The translations under genes were made by a program, and so were the position numbers. From Modicisalibacter ilicicola DSM 19980 (GTDB lineage Bacteria; Pseudomonadota; Gammaproteobacteria; Pseudomonadales; Halomonadaceae): a stretch of 64,000 nucleotides of DNA. Under the pieces are notes generated by a model that searched no databases, was not told where the DNA came from, and was given only the letters and a program-made list of their open reading frames with translations. The stretch covers positions 159,388 to 223,387 of the forward strand of contig NZ_FQUJ01000006.1 in assembly GCF_900128925.1 (NCBI RefSeq). The letters are read 5' to 3'. Below are positions 1-7,620 of the stretch, in pieces; the stretch's first letter is position 1, and the number at the start of each line of letters is the position of its first letter.

Positions 1-102
1 CGTCAGCGGCAAAGAAAGGCAAGCGAGGGTCGCGAGCTGGGGCGCCAGCCCGGTGGAGCGCCACCCGGTCGAATCTCGTTTCCCGCTCCATGTCTTCCAT
101 GC

Positions 103-178
103 GTCCCATTCGTCTAGTGGTCCAGGACACCGCCCTTTCACGGCGGTAACAGGGGTTCGAACCCCCTATGGGACGCCA
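103..178 (+). tRNA. tRNA-Glu (anticodon TTC)
   Basis: The acceptor strands GTCCCAT (103-109) and ATGGGAC (168-174) pair perfectly. The anticodon loop reads CTTTCAC with anticodon TTC, the T-loop GGTTCGAACC is present, and the gene ends with discriminator G and an encoded CCA at 176-178. No gene is visible in the 102 bases upstream. Confidence 0.97.
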
Positions 179-221
179 CTTCTTCTTCGTGCCCCTGCCT
201 CTCTGTTTCAGAAGCGTGCAT

Positions 222-782
222 CTAGTACGCCCAGGCGATCGCGATCAGCAATCCCCACGCCAGCACGCTGGCGGCCATGATCGTGTAGGTGGCCGACAGG
301 GTTTCCATCTCTTCCTGCTTGCGTGCCAGCCCTTGCAAACCGTGGTAGACGAGACTGCAGGATATCCCCAGCGCCACCAGGGCCACGATGACGTTGAAGG
401 TCAGGCTGGGTATCAGCAGGGCCAGGGCCGAGAGCCATAACGGGATAGGGGCCAGGGCTGCCAGCAGGTAGGCGTCATGGATACTGATGGCCTGCTTGCC
501 GGTGTTGGTGACCTCATAGATGAGCCAGCCCATCACCGCAAAGGTCAGCAGTTCCGCGAGAAAGAAGATCGTCGTGATGAAGCGCCACTGCTTGTCGCCG
601 AAACCTGCCAGAAAGGCGTCGCCATAATGGGTGCCGGCATAATAGAGCATGAGGGGTGGAATGAACGACATCGGCAGTACGAGAAACAGTACCAATCGAG
701 TCACGGAAGGTTGTCGCTTCGACAACTCCGCCCAGCCATGAGTGGATGAAAAGGGTAGCTGGAAGAAGGTTGCAGGCGTCAT
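222..782 (-). CDS. Yip1-family inner-membrane protein
   Basis: This 186-residue protein has about five hydrophobic segments: residues near 28-48, 68-90, 104-126, 128-150 and 166-185. Length and the spacing of the helices fit the bacterial Yip1 domain family (DUF1282, YohC-like), integral inner-membrane proteins of poorly defined role. The gene is divergent from the MarR regulator at 859 and shares with it a short intergenic region holding a palindromic operator, so it may be controlled by that regulator. The family call rests on topology and general sequence feel rather than a catalytic motif; the function is unknown. Confidence 0.7.
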   Translation of the reverse strand: MTPATFFQLPFSSTHGWAELSKRQPSVTRLVLFLVLPMSFIPPLMLYYAGTHYGDAFLAGFGDKQWRFITTIFFLAELLTFAVMGWLIYEVTNTGKQAISIHDAYLLAALAPIPLWLSALALLIPSLTFNVIVALVALGISCSLVYHGLQGLARKQEEMETLSATYTIMAASVLAWGLLIAIAWAY

Positions 783-804
783 GAGTCACCTCGATCGATT
801 TTTG

Positions 805-819
805 TATCATAATATGATA
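805..819. promoter_or_regulatory. Palindromic operator, probable MarR site
   Basis: TATCAT-AAT-ATGATA is a perfect inverted repeat midway between the divergent Yip1-family and MarR-family genes. AT-rich palindromes of this length are typical MarR binding sites, and its placement suggests autoregulation plus control of the leftward gene. Confidence 0.5.
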
Positions 820-858
820 TGTCTAGACCGGCCCACGTCACCTGTCAAGGAGCACAGC

Positions 859-1287
859 ATGTCTTCGGCTATCCCTGCGACCCGGCCCTCATTGGCCAAG
901 GATGATTTCGAGCGTCTCTCGCACTTCCGTTACCGACTGCGCTGCTTCCTGCGCCAGAGCGAGGACATCTGTCGAGCCAGCGGGCTGACACCGCTGCAAT
1001 ACCAGTTGCTGTTGCACCTGAGAGGCTTCGCCGGGCGTGAATGGGCCACGGTGGGCGAACTGGCGGAGCGCCTGCAGGCCAAGCATCACGGCGCCGTGGC
1101 GCTGATCGATCGCTGCGAGGAGGCCGAGCTGGTGGAGCGGCGCCAGGGGCAGGGGGATCGTCGCCGCATCGAGGTGCACCTGTTGCCCAAGGGGGCCCGC
1201 CTCGCCGAGCATATCGCCGAACTGCACCAGCCGGAGCTGCACCTTCTACAAGATGAATTCCAGTTACCGGGCTGGCCGAATCCATAA
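859..1287 (+). CDS. MarR-family transcriptional regulator
   Basis: This 142-residue protein has the MarR winged-helix layout: an N-terminal dimerisation helix, a helix-turn-helix around residues 55-85 (VGELAERLQAKHHGAVALID), and the wing with the family-typical RRQGQGDRRRIEVHL near 95-108. The ATG at 859 is chosen over upstream starts because an AAGGA ribosome site sits at 847-851. MarR proteins are dimeric repressors that respond to small phenolic ligands or oxidants. The divergent membrane-protein gene and the intervening palindrome point to local control; the ligand cannot be read from the sequence. Confidence 0.9.
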   Translation: MSSAIPATRPSLAKDDFERLSHFRYRLRCFLRQSEDICRASGLTPLQYQLLLHLRGFAGREWATVGELAERLQAKHHGAVALIDRCEEAELVERRQGQGDRRRIEVHLLPKGARLAEHIAELHQPELHLLQDEFQLPGWPNP

Positions 1288-1363
1288 GAACCTTGAATTT
1301 TGTCACTATGCCCTGATGTTATCAGGCTCACCGTCCAATCATCATGCGACAGGGATTTTCCCC

Positions 1364-2326
1364 ATGGCCGAACCGGCACTGTCCATTCGTGGGCTGACCA
1401 AGGTCTATGGCAACGGCTTCCATGCCTTGAAGGGCATCGATCTGGACGTGCCCGAGGGCGATTTCTTTGCCTTGCTGGGCCCCAACGGCGCCGGCAAGTC
1501 CACCACCCTGGGCGTGGTCTGTTCTCTGGTCCAGAAGACCGCAGGCAAGGTGTCGATCTATGGCATCGACATCGACCGGGACTTCGCCCGGGCCAAGTAC
1601 CATCTGGGCGTGGTGCCCCAGGAATTCAATTTTTCCCAGTTCGAGAAGGTCGAGGACATCATCCTGGCCCAGGCAGGCTACTACGGCATGCCGCTGCGCG
1701 AAGCCAAGCCGCGCTGCAATCAGCTGCTGAAGGACCTGGGCCTGTGGGACAAGCGCAACGGCCCGGCGCGCATGCTCTCCGGCGGGATGAAGCGCCGCCT
1801 GATGATCGCTCGCGCGTTGATTCACGGCCCCCGCCTGCTGATCCTCGACGAGCCCACCGCCGGCGTGGACATCGAACTGCGCCGCAGCATGTGGGAGTAC
1901 ATGCGCCGTATCAACCGCGAGGAAGGCACGACGATCATCCTCACGACCCATTATCTCGAGGAAGCCGAGAGCCTGTGCCGCAATATCGCCATCATCAACA
2001 ATGGCGAGATCGTCAAGAACACCTCGGTGCGCAGCCTGCTTACCGAGCTCGACACGGAAACCTTCGTGCTCGATCTGGCCGAACCGATCGAGCAGGCGCC
2101 CATGCTTGAGGGTTTCGAGGTAGGGCAGGTGGAAAGCGCCCAGTTGACGCTATCGGTCAGGAAAGGGCAGCGCCTCAACGACGCCTTCATGCAGCTCTCT
2201 GAACAGGGCGTCAACGTGGTCTCGATGCGCAATCGCGCCAATCGGCTCGAGGAGCTGTTCGTCTCCATGGTCGAGGGCGACAACGCCCGGGTCCGGGAAG
2301 CGGCGAAAGCGGAGGTGCAGTCGTGA
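1364..2326 (+). CDS. ABC transporter ATP-binding protein (YadG-like)
   Basis: The 320-residue protein is a complete ABC ATPase. Walker A is GPNGAGKST (39-47), the signature is LSGGMKRR (about 138-145), Walker B is LLILDEPTAG (about 158-167) and the H-loop is in TTHYLEEAE (about 194). The start at 1364 (ATG in CCCATGGCCGAA) drops a weak N-terminal extension and gives the usual family length. It overlaps the permease gene downstream by four bases (GTGA), so the two are translationally coupled. Together they form an ABC-2 type exporter at the inner membrane, like E. coli YadGH or the DrrA/NodI group; the substrate is unknown. Confidence 0.93.
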   Translation: MAEPALSIRGLTKVYGNGFHALKGIDLDVPEGDFFALLGPNGAGKSTTLGVVCSLVQKTAGKVSIYGIDIDRDFARAKYHLGVVPQEFNFSQFEKVEDIILAQAGYYGMPLREAKPRCNQLLKDLGLWDKRNGPARMLSGGMKRRLMIARALIHGPRLLILDEPTAGVDIELRRSMWEYMRRINREEGTTIILTTHYLEEAESLCRNIAIINNGEIVKNTSVRSLLTELDTETFVLDLAEPIEQAPMLEGFEVGQVESAQLTLSVRKGQRLNDAFMQLSEQGVNVVSMRNRANRLEELFVSMVEGDNARVREAAKAEVQS

Positions 2327-3096
2327 ATCCTCGCCAGATTCTGGTGTCGCTGTGGACCCTGGTGGTCAAGGAAGTGCGACGCTTCACGCGCATCTGGCCG
2401 CAGACGCTGCTGCCGCCGTCCATCACCATGACCATGTACTTCATCATCTTCGGCAATCTGATCGGCTCGCGTATCGGTGAGATGGATGGCATCAGCTACA
2501 TGGCCTATATCGTGCCCGGGCTGATCATGATGGCGGTGATCACCAACAGCTACTCCAACGTCGCCTCGTCGTTCTTCTCCAACAAGTTCCAGCGCAGCGT
2601 CGAGGAGATGATGGTCTCGCCGATGCCCAACTGGGTCATCCTGGCCGGCTTCGTGCTGGGCGGCATGGCCCGAGGCCTGGGTGTTGGCCTGATCGTCACC
2701 GGGGTGTCGTTCTTCTTCACCGAGATGACGATCCACCACCCCCTGGTGACCCTGGGCGTGGTGACCATGACCGCAGCGCTGTTTGCCATCGGCGGCTTCA
2801 TCAACGCGCTGCTCGCCAACAAGTTCGACGACATCTCCATCGTGCCGATCTTCGTGCTCACGCCGCTGACCTATCTGGGTGGCGTGTTCTATTCGATCAA
2901 CATGCTGCCGGAATTCTGGCAGGGTGTGTCGATGGCCAATCCCATCCTCTACATGGTCAACGCCTTCCGCTATGGCATCCTCGGGGTCTCCGACATCCCG
3001 GTCGGCGGGGCACTGCTGGCCATCGCGGCCTTCATCGTCGTGTTCTTCGTGATGGCGTTGTGGATGTTGAAGCGCGGCAAGGGCATCCGCAGCTGA
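2323..3096 (+). CDS. ABC-2 type transporter permease (YadH-like)
   Basis: This 257-residue integral membrane protein has about six hydrophobic segments and the ABC-2 permease hallmarks, including the conserved stretch QRSVEEMMVSPMPNW near residues 88-102 and the P-x-x-Y-L-G-G-V-F-Y motif near 181-192. It starts with GTG inside the stop codon of the ATPase gene, so the pair is produced together. It forms the membrane channel of the exporter energised by the preceding protein. The cargo is unknown. No downstream gene appears to share the operon, as queF begins after a 66-base gap. Confidence 0.92.
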   Translation: MNPRQILVSLWTLVVKEVRRFTRIWPQTLLPPSITMTMYFIIFGNLIGSRIGEMDGISYMAYIVPGLIMMAVITNSYSNVASSFFSNKFQRSVEEMMVSPMPNWVILAGFVLGGMARGLGVGLIVTGVSFFFTEMTIHHPLVTLGVVTMTAALFAIGGFINALLANKFDDISIVPIFVLTPLTYLGGVFYSINMLPEFWQGVSMANPILYMVNAFRYGILGVSDIPVGGALLAIAAFIVVFFVMALWMLKRGKGIRS

Positions 3097-3162
3097 TGCC
3101 CGGGCGAACACTTCGCCCGCTTTGTCCGGCGCCTTTCTGCCCCGAAAATGAACAAGGAATCC

Positions 3163-3999
3163 ATGAACACCGATCGACCCGATACGTTGCGTGACGCACC
3201 CCTGGGGCGCGAGTCCGCCTACCCGGAGCGCTACGACCCGACGCTTTTGTACCCCATCGCCCGGGCCGCCAATCGGGCGCCGCTGGGCATCGACGATGCC
3301 GATCTGCCGTTCGAGGGCGAGGACGAATGGCATGCCTTCGAGCTTTCCTGGCTCGACCCCAAGGGCAAGCCGATCGTCGCCGTGGCGCGCTTTCGCCTGC
3401 CGGCGAGTTCACCGAACCTGATCGAGTCGAAGTCCTGGAAGCTCTATCTCAACAGCTTCAACCACAGCCATTTCCCCGGTCGCGACGAGGTGCGGGAGGC
3501 GCTGGTTCGCGATCTGTCCCACGCCGCCGGGGCGGACGTCGAGGTCACGCTTCTGGGAGTCGACGATGAGACGCTGATGCCGCGCCGCCTGCCGGGGGAG
3601 TGCATCGACGGCCTGGATGTCGAGATCCGCGACTACACGCCTCGACCCGAGCTATTGGTCACCGGCGACGCGATCGTCGAAGAGAGCCTGCACTCACATT
3701 TGCTCAAGTCCAATTGCCCGGTCACCGGCCAGCCGGATTGGGGCAGCGTGCTGATCCGCTATCGCGGCCCGAGGATCGATCGTGAGGGCTTGCTCAGGTA
3801 CCTTGTTTCCTACCGCCAGCATCAGGACTTCCACGAGCACTGCGTCGAGCATATCTTCACCGACCTGATGGCGCGGGTGCGGCCCGAGCGGTTGCTGGTG
3901 CTGGCACGTTACGTGCGTCGCGGTGGCCTGGATATCAGCCCCTGGCGTGCCACGCCCGGCGAGCGCCCACCGCAGCCGTTGCGGCTGGCAAGGCAGTGA
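3163..3999 (+). CDS. queF: NADPH-dependent 7-cyano-7-deazaguanine reductase
   Basis: QueF reduces preQ0 to preQ1 in the synthesis of the tRNA base queuosine. This 278-residue protein matches the long, two-domain (YqcD-type) form. It has the ESKSWKLYLNSFN substrate motif near residue 85, the catalytic cysteine in SNCPVTGQPDWGS at about 185, and the QHQDFHEHCVEHIF segment near 220. It ends with the RRGGLDISPWR signature. The ATG at 3163 is preferred over 3148 because it has AAGGA just upstream and leaves the same N-terminal spacing as E. coli QueF. The protein is cytoplasmic and probably monocistronic. Confidence 0.96.
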   Translation: MNTDRPDTLRDAPLGRESAYPERYDPTLLYPIARAANRAPLGIDDADLPFEGEDEWHAFELSWLDPKGKPIVAVARFRLPASSPNLIESKSWKLYLNSFNHSHFPGRDEVREALVRDLSHAAGADVEVTLLGVDDETLMPRRLPGECIDGLDVEIRDYTPRPELLVTGDAIVEESLHSHLLKSNCPVTGQPDWGSVLIRYRGPRIDREGLLRYLVSYRQHQDFHEHCVEHIFTDLMARVRPERLLVLARYVRRGGLDISPWRATPGERPPQPLRLARQ

Positions 4000-4063
4000 C
4001 GACCTGCGTTAAAGTCGTTTGCAAGAGCTGAGAAATATTCTCGTCTAGTCTAAGGGAGACGCC

Positions 4064-4624
4064 ATGGATGCGATGACGCTGCTGCACGAGCGCAACTCGA
4101 TGGGCAAGCTGACAGGGCCGCCGCCGGATCGCCAGCAGCTCGATGCGCTCTACCGCGCCGCACTGCGTGCTCCGGATCACAAGCAGCTCACGCCCTGGCG
4201 CTTCATCGAGTTTTCCGGCGAGGGTCTCGATCGGCTGGGCGAGCTGTTCGCCAAGGCCGAGTACCAGGCCAACCCCCACACCGATGACGGCACCATGGAC
4301 GCGGCGCGCAAGAAGGTCCGCCGTGCGCCCATGATCATCGCCGTGATTGCCAAGGTCACGCCGGATTTTCCCAAGGTGCCGCCTATCGAGCAGATCATCT
4401 CGGCCGGCTGTGCCGCCCATGGCATTCTGCTCGCCGCCCAGGCGCTGGGCCTTGGCGGCATGTGGCGCAGCGGCGGCTATGCCTTCGACACGACGGTGCG
4501 CCAGGGCCTCGGGCTCGCCGAGCACGACCAGATCGTCGGCTTTCTCTACCTCGGCCAGCCCGGGGGTCGCAACAAGCCGCTGCCCGAGCGTGACCCCGAT
4601 GACTTCGTCGAGCGCTGGGATTGA
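4064..4624 (+). CDS. YdjA-like nitroreductase family protein
   Basis: The 186-residue protein is a minimal nitroreductase: it has the N-terminal helix with R-N-S-M-G-K-L, the APDHKQLTPWRF motif (about residues 37-48) that binds FMN, the SAGCAAHGILLAAQALGLGGMWRSG segment typical of YdjA, and the closing VGFLYLGQP. YdjA-type enzymes are homodimeric FMN oxidoreductases using NAD(P)H; the natural substrate is not known. AGGGAGA precedes the ATG. The gene is directly followed, after two bases, by the thioesterase gene and probably cotranscribed with it. Confidence 0.9.
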   Translation: MDAMTLLHERNSMGKLTGPPPDRQQLDALYRAALRAPDHKQLTPWRFIEFSGEGLDRLGELFAKAEYQANPHTDDGTMDAARKKVRRAPMIIAVIAKVTPDFPKVPPIEQIISAGCAAHGILLAAQALGLGGMWRSGGYAFDTTVRQGLGLAEHDQIVGFLYLGQPGGRNKPLPERDPDDFVERWD

Positions 4625-4626
4625 CC

Positions 4627-5142
4627 ATGGTGCGCAAGGCCGGTGTACCACACCCACGTTTGCCGCTACCTGCAGCGGGGCAGGGCGACGATCTCGCCGT
4701 GTTTCAGCGTTGGCTGGGGGAGGCCATCCCCTTGGTGCGCCAACTGGGGCTGAACGGCATGGCCTGGCAGGGCGATGCACTGGTCTGGAACCTGGAACTC
4801 GAACCCAACCTCAACGACAAGGGCACCGGCTTCGGCGGCTCGCTGACCGCCCAGGCCACCCTCATTGGCTGGTGCTGGACGACGCTGTGGTTGCGCTCCC
4901 GTGGCCTGTTGCAGGACGTGGTCGTGGCCACCGCCAGCCAGCGCTTCCTCGCCCCGGTGACCGCCGATTATCGCCTGGAATGCCTGCCCCGGGACGCCGA
5001 GGGCCCCAGGGGCCTGCAGGAACGCCTGGACACGAAGGGAAAAGGGCGGATTGTCCTGGTGCAGCGCCTCTATGCCAACGACACCTTGTGCCTGGAAGCC
5101 GAAGGCGACTATGCCGTTCTTCCAGCGCCGCCATCGGCCTGA
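4627..5142 (+). CDS. Thioesterase-like (YiiD C-terminal type) protein
   Basis: This 171-residue protein has the hot-dog fold pattern of the putative thioesterase domain found at the C-terminus of YiiD: a central LNDKGTGFGGSLTAQATLIGWC segment (about residues 60-81), in which the helix follows the G-T-x-F-G-G-S turn, then alternating strands. Members of this group are thought to hydrolyse acyl-thioesters, but the substrate is unknown. The ATG at 4627 lies two bases after the stop of the nitroreductase gene; a TTG at 4621 would overlap that stop and is less likely. The coding region ends just before the tRNA-Ser promoter. Confidence 0.75.
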   Translation: MVRKAGVPHPRLPLPAAGQGDDLAVFQRWLGEAIPLVRQLGLNGMAWQGDALVWNLELEPNLNDKGTGFGGSLTAQATLIGWCWTTLWLRSRGLLQDVVVATASQRFLAPVTADYRLECLPRDAEGPRGLQERLDTKGKGRIVLVQRLYANDTLCLEAEGDYAVLPAPPSA

Positions 5143-5157
5143 ACCCGAAAAAGCGGC

Positions 5158-5186
5158 TTGCAATCGCGGGTTTAGCTCGCTACCAT
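5158..5186 (+). promoter_or_regulatory. Sigma-70 promoter for tRNA-Ser
   Basis: TTGCAA (5158-5163) and TACCAT (5181-5186) are separated by exactly 17 bases and followed by a GC-rich discriminator (GTGCGCCG), as in stable-RNA promoters. The tRNA starts 50 bases further on. Confidence 0.5.
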
Positions 5187-5235
5187 GTGCGCCGTTCTCA
5201 AGGAGCGGAAAACGCTCGCGAAGGAACCAAAATGC

Positions 5236-5323
5236 GGAGGGGTGTCCGAGTGGTCGAAGGAGCACGCCTGGAAAGTGTGTAAGTCGAAAGGCTTCGAGGG
5301 TTCGAATCCCTCCCCCTCCGCCA
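5236..5323 (+). tRNA. tRNA-Ser (anticodon GGA)
   Basis: The acceptor arm GGAGGGG (5236-5242) pairs with CCCCTCC (5313-5319); the anticodon loop contains GGA; a long variable arm and the T-loop GGTTCGAATCC are present, and CCA is encoded at 5321-5323. The 3' end of the gene forms one end of the 19-bp repeat that marks the island insertion site, so the tRNA was regenerated intact on integration. Confidence 0.97.
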
Positions 5324-5328
5324 CGAAT
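5310..5328. repeat. attL core (19-bp direct repeat)
   Basis: CTCCCCCTCCGCCACGAAT covers the acceptor 3' strand, CCA and five bases downstream of tRNA-Ser. It is identical to 34766-34784. Confidence 0.9.
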
Positions 5329-5336
5329 ATTGATTA

Positions 5337-5360
5337 AGCCGCTGATTTCAGCGGCTTTTT
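5337..5360 (+). terminator. Rho-independent terminator after tRNA-Ser
   Basis: AGCCGCTGA (5337-5345) and TCAGCGGCT (5348-5356) form a perfect stem with a two-base nominal loop, followed by TTTTT. It lies inside the island, so the element supplies its own terminator to the tRNA it interrupts. Confidence 0.85.
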
Positions 5361-5377
5361 CTTTGTCTGTATCTTTT

Positions 5378-5414
5378 TGACCCACACTTTGACCCACACC
5401 TAGCACCTGGCTTC
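5378..5414. repeat. Left arm-type repeat (probable integrase site)
   Basis: TGACCCACAC occurs twice (5378-5387 and 5390-5399), spaced by TT, and is followed after seven bases by CTGGCTTC (5407-5414). The same arrangement with identical spacing is found near the other island end at 34624-34660, same orientation. Paired decamers near att cores are typical of the arm sites bound by the N-terminal domain of tyrosine integrases. Confidence 0.6.
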
Positions 5415-5956
5415 CATAGGCTCCTTCAAGACGTCCTTGAACGGTCTTTCTCCTCGTGCTGTCGCTCTTCCTGCCGCCATGCTTCATCTGGGTAGCCATT
5501 TCCTAATTCAGGCATGACAGCCGTTCAGCCTTTCGGTACTGTCGTCCTAAGTGTTGTGAGCAGCCATGAGCTTGGGAGTGGTGACATAGCGTTTCTAGCT
5601 TTCTCTTCGGATACACCCACGCAGCTGACACAGTGGGACTGGTGTTGGTGTCTCGGACAAGAGGACGAGTTGCAGTCGCGATCTGCCCCACGTAGGCGTT
5701 CCTCTGCTCGTGCATGGCGAGAGGCTTATCAAGCGCGGGCAGCGTGTGGCCTGCGGCGCCTGGCTGCTGATCAGCGACAACCTGCGCTACGAGAAGGAAT
5801 GGATCAAGCCGCAGGACATGAAGGACATGGAGATCTTGAGGCGGTGTGAGATTCGGATTGGGCGGATAACTTAGTTCAATACGCTGGAAAATCCTTTGTC
5901 TCGTTCCGATATGTTTGTTTGTAAAAAGTTATAAATTTTAGGCGTTCAGGGAAGAT
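5415..5956. other. Island left end without a convincing gene; possible gene remnant
   Basis: No intact gene is recognised here. An open frame at 5710-5874 on the plus strand, read from GTG, encodes a short peptide with a coding-like stretch (CGAWLLISDNLRYEKEW...) ending at TAG; it may be the tail of a truncated gene, as no full-length family is recognised. Composition switches from GC-rich to AT-rich near 5870, just before the next gene. The rest looks like decayed sequence. Confidence 0.4.
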
Positions 5957-6997
5957 ATGGCACTCGAAAAGGCTACTCTAACTTTCTATAAAGTTGATTC
6001 TTGTGGGTTGTACAAATGGGGAGATCATACTCCATTCCTAGGTGATACTGTTGACATTTTGGATGACCTCCTTTCATGGTCGTCAGGGAAGGGGGTCGCT
6101 CAAACGGCCACTTATCAAGTTCCTAAAGGTAATGATCTCTTACCTTCGCTTTTGCTGGATATCAAAAAAGCTGGTAATAACTACCTTTTGACTCTTTGGA
6201 ATCAGACGCCTACTCAGCAAGGATCTGTCCCTTCTGTTGATCCCAACTCAAGCGTGGGTTCGGCAAGCGTTACAATGAATGGTACTAAGAAAGGGACTAT
6301 ACCAGGATTTGCAACGTATTTCTGGTTTATCCCTTCAGAAAGAGTATTTGCCTGTGTTCAGTTTGATCACTCTACAACTGGGCATAAAGTTATGGAAAAG
6401 TATGTAAAAAGCTTTATTGATCCTTTCTCAAAGCATGTGGTTTTTAATCTAAAGGCTGACGGCACATTTGAGTCTAAAGGTTACGCTGGTCACCTGTCTG
6501 ATAAGCATCTGAATCTACATCCAAAGTTTTCGTCAAGCTTGTTTAGAAAGCCAGGAAATACCGATCATATTCTTGATAACCATGCTATGATTGAGCAGGT
6601 CGTCAGAAAGACTAATCTTGAAATGAAGAATACTGCCGATAAGCAGTTGCTTCAGAGAATGATGGATGCTTTCCGTAGGGGGATAAATATTTCTTCCAAG
6701 TTGCCTGCTAGTGGTATAAATGTTAACTATCAGATGCCAATTGATTTGACGCGCCAAGAACTCGAGGCGCTTATCAAGGACTGGGAAAAGAGTAACTCTA
6801 ATAGCAAGGTCCAGTGGGATGATTATGGGTTTAAAATCAAGGGTGAGATGAATAAAATCTATTGGCTGAGCGGTTCAATAGCTAGAGATGGCTTTGATCT
6901 TGATGTGAGTAGGCAAAATGCCGAGGTTATCGATTCCAATAGTCTTATTCAAGAGTTGAATAAAAAGTCACAGTATATCCTGAGGCTTATAAAGTGA
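5957..6997 (+). CDS. RexA-like protein of a two-gene module
   Basis: This 346-residue soluble protein is strongly AT-rich compared with the core genome. No catalytic motif is recognised. Its architecture resembles phage lambda RexA: an N-terminal alpha/beta part (1-90), a flexible Ser/Gly/Asn-rich linker (about 91-110), the segment GTIPGFATYFWFIPSERVF (about 114-132) that parallels the GFPSFLFVEG segment of RexA, then a mixed C-terminal half with basic patches. It is coupled by a four-base GTGA overlap to a small four-helix membrane protein, the same order as rexA-rexB. RexA senses a phage DNA-protein signal and activates the RexB ion channel. The resemblance is my reading by eye; a different two-component defence family is possible. 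Confidence 0.45.
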   Translation: MALEKATLTFYKVDSCGLYKWGDHTPFLGDTVDILDDLLSWSSGKGVAQTATYQVPKGNDLLPSLLLDIKKAGNNYLLTLWNQTPTQQGSVPSVDPNSSVGSASVTMNGTKKGTIPGFATYFWFIPSERVFACVQFDHSTTGHKVMEKYVKSFIDPFSKHVVFNLKADGTFESKGYAGHLSDKHLNLHPKFSSSLFRKPGNTDHILDNHAMIEQVVRKTNLEMKNTADKQLLQRMMDAFRRGINISSKLPASGINVNYQMPIDLTRQELEALIKDWEKSNSNSKVQWDDYGFKIKGEMNKIYWLSGSIARDGFDLDVSRQNAEVIDSNSLIQELNKKSQYILRLIK

Positions 6998-7515
6998 ATA
7001 TTTGGCTGAGAGTTATAGCTTTGTTTCTTCTTGCCTCAGGAGGGTATGCAGGCTGGTGCTTAGGGGGAGGCATTCCTTTTTCTGAGCAATGGCCTCTTTT
7101 TGAGTCTTTGAGAACTACAGCGGCTATTATTTTTGCAGTTGTAGGTGCTTGGTTTGCGATAATATACCCGGAAAGAATGAAAGGGATTATTAAGGAGCCC
7201 TTTGGCGAAAAAGTGAAAGTTGGTGAAGGTATTGATAAGTTGTTTTCGCCTATCGTTCACTCTACTGTTATTTTGTGTGCGGTTTTGTTTATTGGTGTTC
7301 TGGCGCCAATCGTTAAAGAGATAGACTTTTTTCTTCAGCACAAGGTTCTTATGAGGAAAGCTTCTTATGGAATCTTGATTACTTTGACATTCTGGCAGAT
7401 TTGGACGGTATTGGTTACTCTGATACCAGCGCTTCTGCTAAAGAATGCATCAGATCAACAAGCTTTAGATGACGCAAATGCAGCCGCATATCTTTCTAAT
7501 AAAAAGAAAAAATAA
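6994..7515 (+). CDS. RexB-like four-helix membrane protein
   Basis: The 173-residue protein has four hydrophobic segments (about residues 5-25, 40-58, 85-107 and 123-147), a charged loop between helices 2 and 3, and a lysine-rich C-terminus. Size, helix number and the short basic loop after helix 2 resemble lambda RexB, an inner-membrane channel of 144 residues that depolarises the cell when activated. It begins at a GTG overlapping the stop of the preceding gene, so both products are probably made in fixed ratio. The AT-rich composition matches its partner. No sequence motif proves channel activity, and the RexB link depends mostly on context and topology. Confidence 0.45.
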   Translation: MNIWLRVIALFLLASGGYAGWCLGGGIPFSEQWPLFESLRTTAAIIFAVVGAWFAIIYPERMKGIIKEPFGEKVKVGEGIDKLFSPIVHSTVILCAVLFIGVLAPIVKEIDFFLQHKVLMRKASYGILITLTFWQIWTVLVTLIPALLLKNASDQQALDDANAAAYLSNKKKK

Positions 7516-7620
7516 GAAGCTTGTCTTTGAATAAAATGAAAGGCATTTTGGGTTTTGATTCTTTAGGTAAATAAAGTACTTATGCTCCCATATGGAAATC
7601 AGCAGATTTAGGAATTCTAA

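Noticed and set aside
1951-3333. 460-codon minus-strand frame
   Set aside because: It lies opposite the ABC exporter genes, which have full motif sets and proper starts; composition artefact.
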